Origin: UBA1926 sp002337215
Lineage (GTDB): Bacteria > Planctomycetota > Phycisphaerae > Phycisphaerales > UBA1924
NCBI GenBank assembly: GCA_963973795.1
Contig: CAXBAF010000018.1
Coordinates: 1 to 64,000 of the forward strand
Length of the DNA stretch: 64,000 nt
Direction of reading: 5' to 3'
This document shows, in pieces, positions 58,814-64,000 of this stretch (the first letter of the stretch is position 1; every line of letters begins with the position of its first letter). The translations under genes and the position numbers were made by a program. Below the pieces are notes generated by a model. The model ran no database searches and had not been told where the DNA came from. It was given only the letters and a program-made list of their open reading frames with translations.

Positions 58814-59206
58814 ATGCCGTCCACGATGCTGCAGTTCGCGTTGGTTTTCCTGGGCGGCGGCGTCGGCAGCGTGCTCCGGTACGCGATCGCGCGGTGGATG
58901 ACCCCGTCGGAGTGGGACGACGCGGGGCCGCCCTTCCCGCTGGCAACGATGCTGGTCAACATCGTCGGATGCGTCGCGATCGGGGCGATCGCGGGCTGGT
59001 GCGGGCGGCGTGAATGGGCCCGCGCGCTGCTCGTCGCCGGAGCGTTGGGCGGGTTCACCACGTTCTCGGCGTTCGGGCTCGACGCCGTCCGCCTGCTCGA
59101 TTCGGGTCACCCGGCGCGCGCGCTGGGGTACGTTGCCGGTTCGGTCGCGGGGGGGCTGCTTGGCGTGTGGATCGCGATCCGCTTTGCGGCGCCGCCGATC
59201 GATTGA
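58814..59206 (+). CDS. crcB: Fluoride exporter CrcB/Fluc
   Basis: A 130-aa four-helix membrane protein that forms dual-topology dimeric fluoride channels. Motifs are FLGGGVGSVLRYAIARW, LATMLVNIVGCVAIGAIAGW with the conserved Asn, and LGGFTTFSAFGLDAVRLL with the TTFS signature. Length is normal. ATG 58814 is chosen over the longer frame; GGGGGAA lies about 10 nt upstream, and Met5 is an alternative. It is followed after 58 nt by sixA. Confidence 0.93.
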   Translation: MPSTMLQFALVFLGGGVGSVLRYAIARWMTPSEWDDAGPPFPLATMLVNIVGCVAIGAIAGWCGRREWARALLVAGALGGFTTFSAFGLDAVRLLDSGHPARALGYVAGSVAGGLLGVWIAIRFAAPPID

Positions 59207-59264
59207 CGCGGCCTACGCGGCTCGGAAGGCCGATTGGTTGGACAGGCACTGAAACGGAGCGAAC

Positions 59265-59744
59265 ATGCGGCTTGTGATCGTTCGGCACGGGAAAGCGCAG
59301 CAGGATTCCGAGGACGGGACCGACTTTGCACGGGCGCTCCGAGGCCGGGGCGAGCGGCAGGCGGCGTACGTCGGCGAGCAACTGCGTCGGGAGGAGCCGG
59401 CTGTGGCGAAGATCGTGTCCAGCCGGGCGGCGCGGGCGTGGCGTACCGCCCAGATCATCGGTGAACGGGTCGGTATCGCCGTGGAGGCCGATGACGCGTT
59501 GCTGGTCGATGAGCCCGTTGGCGTCGTGATCGAGCGGATCGCGTCGTGGGCGTCCGGTGTGCACGGGGCGCTCGTGCTCGTGGGGCACAACCCCCAGCTC
59601 TCGGTACTCGCCGGGCTGTTGGGTGGTGGGGGTGTCGGATCGGCAGTGGGGTTGGGGACCGGCGAGGCGGCGGTGATCGAGATCAACCCGGATGAACCGA
59701 TCGGCGGGACGTTGCTCGATCGCATCCGCCTCGTGGAGGACTGA
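59265..59744 (+). CDS. sixA: Phosphohistidine phosphatase SixA-like
   Basis: A 159-aa histidine-phosphatase-fold protein. The catalytic RHG is in MRLVIVRHGKA (Arg7-His8-Gly9), and the second His is in ALVLVGHNPQLSVLAG. An acidic C-terminus is lacking and no other domain is fused. SixA removes phosphate from phosphohistidine, for example in two-component phosphorelays. The stop is one base before the start of the next gene, and that gene's ribosome site lies in its last codons. Confidence 0.88.
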   Translation: MRLVIVRHGKAQQDSEDGTDFARALRGRGERQAAYVGEQLRREEPAVAKIVSSRAARAWRTAQIIGERVGIAVEADDALLVDEPVGVVIERIASWASGVHGALVLVGHNPQLSVLAGLLGGGGVGSAVGLGTGEAAVIEINPDEPIGGTLLDRIRLVED

Positions 59745-59745
59745 G

Positions 59746-60537
59746 ATGGGAACGGGATGGTTCATGCGAATGGGCATCGTCGCGTGCGCCGTGCTCGGTG
59801 CCGCGGCGCCCGGTTGTCTTGCGTGGCCGACGCCTGTCCGGTTCGACGCGTCGGGCATGGTCCGTGTCGAGGCGGAGGGCTTCGATGTCCGTGTCTCGCC
59901 GGACTTGTTCGGGGAGCCAGCGGTGTGCGCGCGGGTGCTGAGCACACTCCGCGCTGACTTGGGGCATCTCGACGCGACGATCCCCGCGGATGTGTTCGAC
60001 CTGCTCCGCGAGCGGACGGTCTTCTGGGTTGAGTCGCAGGGGGCGAAGGTCGAAGGCGGCATGAGCGGGCGCGGCATGGTGTTCCACCCGTCCGCCTTCT
60101 GGTTGCGTGCCAACGGGCTCGACCCGGCGCGGGCGGGCGGTATCGAGATCGTGCGCGCAGCCGACTTCCTCGCCTGGCGCGATACCCAGCCCTTGATGGT
60201 GCTCCACGAGCTCGCCCATGCGTACCACCATCTGATCGGTGTGGATGAGCCGGGTGTGTTGACCGCGTTCACCGGAGCATCAGAGGCGGGTCTGTACGAC
60301 GCGGTCCGTCGGGCGGGCCGACCCGGCGATGACCGTGTGTCCGCGTACGCGATGACGAACAGCCGGGAGTATTTCGCGGAGTTGAGCGAGGCGTACTTCG
60401 GTCGCAACGACTTCGAGCCGTTCGACCGCGCCGGACTCCGCACGTTCGATCCGGCGGGGCACGCGGCGGTCGAGCGGTTGTGGCTCCTTGACCGGGCGGC
60501 GATCGAGACGCTCATGGATCGTTCGGCTGATCGGTGA
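59746..60537 (+). CDS. Exported zinc metallopeptidase-like protein
   Basis: A 263-aa protein. The signal peptide is FMRMGIVACAVLGAAAPGCL. The zinc-binding helix is VLHELAHAYHHL (HExxH). A downstream NSREYFAELSEAYFGRND segment supplies the likely third ligand (Glu), the pattern of anthrax-lethal-factor-related and similar gluzincins. ATG 59746 has GTGGAGGACT upstream and begins one base after the sixA stop, so translation is coupled. The substrate is unknown. The functional link to sixA is not obvious. Confidence 0.75.
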   Translation: MGTGWFMRMGIVACAVLGAAAPGCLAWPTPVRFDASGMVRVEAEGFDVRVSPDLFGEPAVCARVLSTLRADLGHLDATIPADVFDLLRERTVFWVESQGAKVEGGMSGRGMVFHPSAFWLRANGLDPARAGGIEIVRAADFLAWRDTQPLMVLHELAHAYHHLIGVDEPGVLTAFTGASEAGLYDAVRRAGRPGDDRVSAYAMTNSREYFAELSEAYFGRNDFEPFDRAGLRTFDPAGHAAVERLWLLDRAAIETLMDRSADR

Positions 60538-60588
60538 TTCGTCCGCGGCTCTGCCCGATCGGGATAAAAATCGTCGGGCGCAAAAATG

Positions 60589-60619
60589 AAGACGCCCCGC
60601 TGGTCAGGCGGGGCGTCTT
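60589..60619. terminator. Bidirectional intrinsic terminator
   Basis: AAGACGCCCCGC (60589-60600) pairs perfectly with GCGGGGCGTCTT (60608-60619), with a 7-nt loop. On the minus strand CATTTTTG follows. It can end both the metallopeptidase transcript and that of the leftward sorting-tail gene. Confidence 0.8.
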
Positions 60620-60772
60620 GTGGTCTTGTCACTCGCTGGGACGGGTCGGCCTGTCGTGAATCAAACGTGGTTGGCGTTCACGTCCCGAGTGGTGTGATCT
60701 GGATTCAGATCAGTCGACCTGGGTTGCAGATCGACGGGTCTGATCGATGCTGAGCGGAAACTCAGCGTTCGA

Positions 60773-61372
60773 TCAGCGGCGACGACGGGCGGCGACGAGG
60801 CCACCGAGGCCGAGGACGGCGAGGCCGGCCGGGGCGGGAACCTTGTAGTCGACCGCGAGGGTCAGGGTGCCGCTCGAGAAGCCGTCGATCGCGTCGGCGA
60901 AGTCGTCGAACGAGTCGAAGAACTCGATGGTGAGGATGCCACCCGCGGCGAGAACGTCGGGGAGGGCGTTGTCGGTGAAGTCAACGATCGGGTTGCTGTA
61001 GCTGCTGGAACCCGGGAAATCATCGCCGGCACCGGGGGCGAGGAAGATCTCGCCGTTGAAGCTGTAGGAAGCCTCGGAGAGCCAGCTGGGGTCGGTCGAG
61101 GTGACCGAGACGTCCCAGCCGACGCCGGTCAGGAAGGCGTCAGCGCCGGCGGCGCCGCCGAGGAGGGCGTTGAGGTCGAGGGTGACGATGACGTTGTCGC
61201 TGTCACCCTGGAGGTCCCAGTGGGCGGTGTCGCCGAAGGTGTAGTCGTAGGTGCCCGAGGCGAGGCCCGACTGCTGGGTGTTGATGCCGCTGCTGGGGTT
61301 GGCGGACCACAGGTTGTCGGCGGCGGCGCCCGACGCGAGGCCGGCGATAGCGATAAGGCTCAGAGTCTTCAT
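60773..61372 (-). CDS. Exported protein with PEP-CTERM-like tail (unlinked to the array)
   Basis: A 199-aa protein. The signal peptide is MKTLSLIAIAGLASGAAADN (ATG 61372, GGGAGAC upstream). The mature part is acidic, with the phrases WDVSVTSTDPSWLSEASYSF and FLAPGAGDDFPGSSSYSNPI. The tail is VPAPAGLAVLGLGGLVAARRRR. It lacks the array's FTGF/GGFVGSF motifs, so it is not a member of that family, but it uses the same kind of tail and similarly T-tolerant third positions. Function unknown. Confidence 0.82.
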   Translation of the reverse strand: MKTLSLIAIAGLASGAAADNLWSANPSSGINTQQSGLASGTYDYTFGDTAHWDLQGDSDNVIVTLDLNALLGGAAGADAFLTGVGWDVSVTSTDPSWLSEASYSFNGEIFLAPGAGDDFPGSSSYSNPIVDFTDNALPDVLAAGGILTIEFFDSFDDFADAIDGFSSGTLTLAVDYKVPAPAGLAVLGLGGLVAARRRR

Positions 61373-61751
61373 GTCTTTGTCTCCCATCCTGACGGATCTT
61401 GGATGCCGCGAATGCGGCGAATACGAACGAGGTGAACCCCCAACGAGGGTCGTGCGGGTCGGAAAACTCGCACGAGGTCGGCAGAAGGTCCGGGTTTCAA
61501 CCTCTTCTCACACGCCGGTGGCGACGCGCCGCCGGAGAACCCAGTTTCGCGGATGGCGCAGTTTTGTCAAGGTTCCGAGGGGCGTTTTTCAAAAAAGGTT
61601 GGCGGTCATCCAGAGAAGTACTTTGTTCGGTCGATCATGACCCTGATTTTTGGGTGTTTTTGCGGCATAATGCGCCCGATCGGACCAGACGGACCGAAAT
61701 GGACCAATGCAGAATGTCCGATAACAAGGTAGCGGCTGTTTGGTGCCGGGG
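61373..61751. other. Gap upstream of the sorting-tail gene
   Basis: 379 nt between two leftward genes. It has A/T-rich stretches near 61575-61680 (a run of six A; TTTTTGGGTGTTTTTGCGGCATAAT) and three GGACC-containing repeats at 61682-61708. No gene found; the promoter of the gene starting at 61372 should be here. Confidence 0.5.
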
Positions 61752-62369
61752 TCAGTCGCCGTACCGGCCGCGGAGTTTGGTGCTCAACCTGCAGAGCAGG
61801 TGCACGCGTTCGAGTTCGTTGAGCCAGTCCTGGAGCGTCGCGTCGAGTTCGTCCTGGGCGATCGCGGCACCGGGGACGGGGCAGGACGGGCCGAGCTGTC
61901 GGGCTGCCATCGCGCGGTAACGAGACAGCGTCCGATCGCCGAACAGGCTGACGAAATCGAAGTCCTCGTTCATGAACACGACGACGGGGACGCGGTTTCC
62001 CGAGCAGATCGTGATTCCGCGCGTGAAGTCGGCGTGTGCGTCGCGGTCGAGGTAGCGGAGGCGGACGCGATCGGGATTCGCGGCCCGGAACGCCTCGAGA
62101 AAGGGCAGTTGCTGGACGCAGTCGCCGCACCAGATGCCGGAGATCGCGAGGATGTTGACCTCGCGGACAAAGCCGTTGAGCAGGGCGCGTTGCGGTTCGG
62201 ACAGCGTCGCGCGTTCGCGGACGGCTTCCCACGATCGCTGCTGATGATCTGTGCCGGTCTCGAGATAGTCGGCGTAGCCGAGACCTCGGTCGAATCGCTC
62301 GCGGAGATCGGCGGGATTGAAGAGGTCGGGCATGGTGGAGGTGTCGCTCGGGTTGGCACGGTCGTTCAT
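61752..62369 (-). CDS. Thioredoxin-family protein (WCGDC)
   Basis: A 205-aa protein. The thioredoxin active site is ISGIWCGDCVQQLPFLEAF (Cys81, Cys84), preceded by about 60 helical residues and followed by RLRYLDRDAHADFTRGITIC and NRVPVVVFMNEDF with the cis-Pro (VPVVV). There is no signal peptide, so it is probably cytoplasmic. CGDC instead of CGPC is common in thioredoxin-like proteins annotated only by fold. The C-terminus adds a helical stretch ending LRGRYGD. The start is ATG 62369. Confidence 0.85.
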   Translation of the reverse strand: MNDRANPSDTSTMPDLFNPADLRERFDRGLGYADYLETGTDHQQRSWEAVRERATLSEPQRALLNGFVREVNILAISGIWCGDCVQQLPFLEAFRAANPDRVRLRYLDRDAHADFTRGITICSGNRVPVVVFMNEDFDFVSLFGDRTLSRYRAMAARQLGPSCPVPGAAIAQDELDATLQDWLNELERVHLLCRLSTKLRGRYGD

Positions 62370-62452
62370 GGGATGTGCTCGAACCGCCTCCGGCGGGGGG
62401 ATATTTCCGGGTTCGTCCGGTCGCGTCGGTTCGGAGGAACCGAATCGGGCGG

Positions 62453-64000
62453 TTACTCCGGGGAGATGATGGCACCCGGGCTGGTAAACGTGATGCGGTC
62501 GATCGCGAGGTCCCAGATGATGGCGCGGGCGTTCTGGACCGACCCCCGGGCGAGATCGGTGATCTCGACCCGGTTTCCGTTCTCGCCCAGGGCCTGGATG
62601 CGGCGGTTCTCGGGGTCGTAGATCAGGCGGTCGGCCAGGATCTCGCGGTCGTTTTCGATGCGGAGCAGCGCATCGCCCTCGGCGATCGCCCAGCGGAGGT
62701 CGCCGGTGCTCGCGGCCCCGTCACGTTCGCTGTCGTTTGCGGAATGGAACGCCGCGGTGATGGTGTTGGCGATCACGTCGGATGGGAAGGGTTTGCCGAT
62801 CGGCTTGTTGACGATGCGGGCGTCCTCGCGGACCACGGCGCGTCCCTCGGTTCGGTCGAAGTCCATCGAACCGGTCCAGGTGATGAGGGTCGAGCCGCGT
62901 GAGCCGTCGCCGCCGATGAGGGGGTTGTCGTCCTTGTCGGCGGGCTCGGGCTTGCCTCGGGCCTGGTCATCGGGGGGTGATCGGTCGAGAACGAAGAGCC
63001 GACCCGCGGTGGGCACGTTGATGCGGTCATCCGCGGCGGCGAACCGGATGCGGGGGGCGTCGAGGCGGTAGAGCGATTCGATGGGCCTGTCCGGGTCGGC
63101 GGCGTCCTGGGGCGCTGCCCCGAGTGCGTACCGCGTCGATTCGACGCGTGCGGGCGATGCGGCTGTGCCGAACACCTCGGCGAACCGGAGCCGATCGCCG
63201 TTCTCAGACGCCTTGGCCGATTGGGTGTCTCCGGGACTGGTCGTCGGGCTGGGCTGGCTGTCGTTGACGGGTGCGAGCGTGATCTCGAGGCGGTCGCCGG
63301 TCACGGTGTCGACCGATCCATCGGGGCCCGGCGAGGTCGCCGAGACGCCGCCCTGGCAGAGCACCGACCCGGCGAGATCGTCGAACGACATCCGCTCGGT
63401 CCACGCCGCGTCGATCGATCTCGGCGCGGCCTGCCCGCTTGACGGGTCGCCCATGCCCCGGTGCGTGAACGTGCCGGCACCAACGACCTCGACGGCGCGG
63501 GCCGATCCGTTGAGGCGGATGTCGGGCCCTGTGATGCGGGTGCCGTCCCGGCTGACCCAGGTCCGCGCCGGGTCGGCGGGCCCCGTGATGACCGCGGTTT
63601 CTTCGAGCGTGTCGGCGATGAGCGCATCGCCCTGGCCCGCGGTGCCCGCGCCGTCGTCGAAGGCGACATCACCGTCCGCCTCGGCGATGGTGACAATGAC
63701 GTGCGCGTCGCTATCGCGTGCGAGGGCCGCGTCGATGCGCTGACCCCGGATCGATTCGCGTCCCGTGCGGCGGGCGAAGGCGTCGCCTGTCAGGATGGCG
63801 CGGGTCGGGTCGATGTCCTCACCGTACGTGCCCCGGGCGAAGTGGACCTGCATGGTCTCGCCGCCCACCGAACCGTCCCGCCCGTCTTTGGCGATCGCTT
63901 TCTCGACGTCGAGCTGCAGCAGCCTGGGGGATTCGCCTGGGGGGGTGTCGAAGAGGGCGACGAGCGTCTCCCCGTCGACGGTCGCGTCGCGGTTTGCGCC
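62453..64000 (-). CDS. OstA/LptA-like protein, 5' end beyond the window
   Basis: The frame stays open from the stop at 62453 to the right edge (516 codons), so the start lies outside; the apparent GTG at 63868 is not the start. The visible part is beta-rich with repeats of the type GQGDALIADTLEETAVITG and IENDREILADRLIYDPENRR followed by IQALGENGNRVEI. This resembles the jellyroll repeats of OstA/LptA/LptC proteins, which carry lipopolysaccharide across the periplasm. There are Asp/Pro-rich inserts (about 62930-63000 and 63180-63250). The assignment is by pattern only. Confidence 0.6.
   Translation of the reverse strand, partial: GANRDATVDGETLVALFDTPPGESPRLLQLDVEKAIAKDGRDGSVGGETMQVHFARGTYGEDIDPTRAILTGDAFARRTGRESIRGQRIDAALARDSDAHVIVTIAEADGDVAFDDGAGTAGQGDALIADTLEETAVITGPADPARTWVSRDGTRITGPDIRLNGSARAVEVVGAGTFTHRGMGDPSSGQAAPRSIDAAWTERMSFDDLAGSVLCQGGVSATSPGPDGSVDTVTGDRLEITLAPVNDSQPSPTTSPGDTQSAKASENGDRLRFAEVFGTAASPARVESTRYALGAAPQDAADPDRPIESLYRLDAPRIRFAAADDRINVPTAGRLFVLDRSPPDDQARGKPEPADKDDNPLIGGDGSRGSTLITWTGSMDFDRTEGRAVVREDARIVNKPIGKPFPSDVIANTITAAFHSANDSERDGAASTGDLRWAIAEGDALLRIENDREILADRLIYDPENRRIQALGENGNRVEITDLARGSVQNARAIIWDLAIDRITFTSPGAIISPE

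Overview
The window is GC-rich and tightly packed, and reads as a chromosome segment of a planctomycete, most likely class Phycisphaerae. The reasons are indirect. Several small secreted proteins end in a VPAP-hydrophobic-RRRR tail, a PEP-CTERM-like sorting signal. Others end in dockerin-like EF-hand modules closing with Gly-Cys. A Gld-like ABC cassette, a VWA/amidotransferase-like giant and an FtsK/EccC-like ATPase with WXG100-type partners are all typical of that phylum. No rRNA, tRNA, CRISPR array, insertion sequence or prophage was recognised.

Layout. 1-14.6 kb: a sensor histidine kinase divergent from miaB, a secreted protein convergent with a seven-repeat FG-GAP/dockerin protein, a minus-strand run (QPG-rich membrane protein, VWA membrane protein, methyltransferase), then trpD-folA. 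14.8-18.8 kb: five tandem paralogues of a small exported protein family; the first three are each followed by an intrinsic terminator. 18.9-24.2 kb (minus): pepP-accB-accC, a dockerin beta-propeller protein and a LuxR-type regulator. 24.3-31.1 kb: glgP, an OPT transporter with a small membrane partner, rpmH (too short for ordinary ORF lists, without rnpA beside it) and rnc.

31.2-44.7 kb (minus): a lipoprotein endonuclease/phosphatase; a type VII secretion-like locus (WXG100-type protein, coiled-coil protein, 75-aa protein, 1338-aa FtsK/EccC-like ATPase, tail-anchored coiled-coil protein); and a Gld-like ABC cassette (ATPase, permease, GldG-like protein, DUF4340-like protein). 44.8-49.3 kb: a glyoxalase-fold protein divergent from a four-gene operon (SDR, SelL-like redox protein, membrane protein, iron-sulfur photolyase). 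49.3-51.7 kb: a pseudopilin-like protein overlapping a secreted EF-hand protein. 52-56 kb: proB, proA and gdhA, a glutamate/proline block. 56-64 kb: an RF-like GGQ protein, tsaD, a small unknown, crcB, sixA, a putative metalloprotease, a sixth sorting-tail protein, a thioredoxin-like protein and a truncated OstA-like protein leaving the window.

The most unusual signals are: a double-hairpin REP-like element inserted in frame inside miaB, with a second copy near 39.5 kb; the compact WXG100/FtsK locus; and the five-gene exported-protein array. All functional calls rest on reading motifs by eye; no database search was run.
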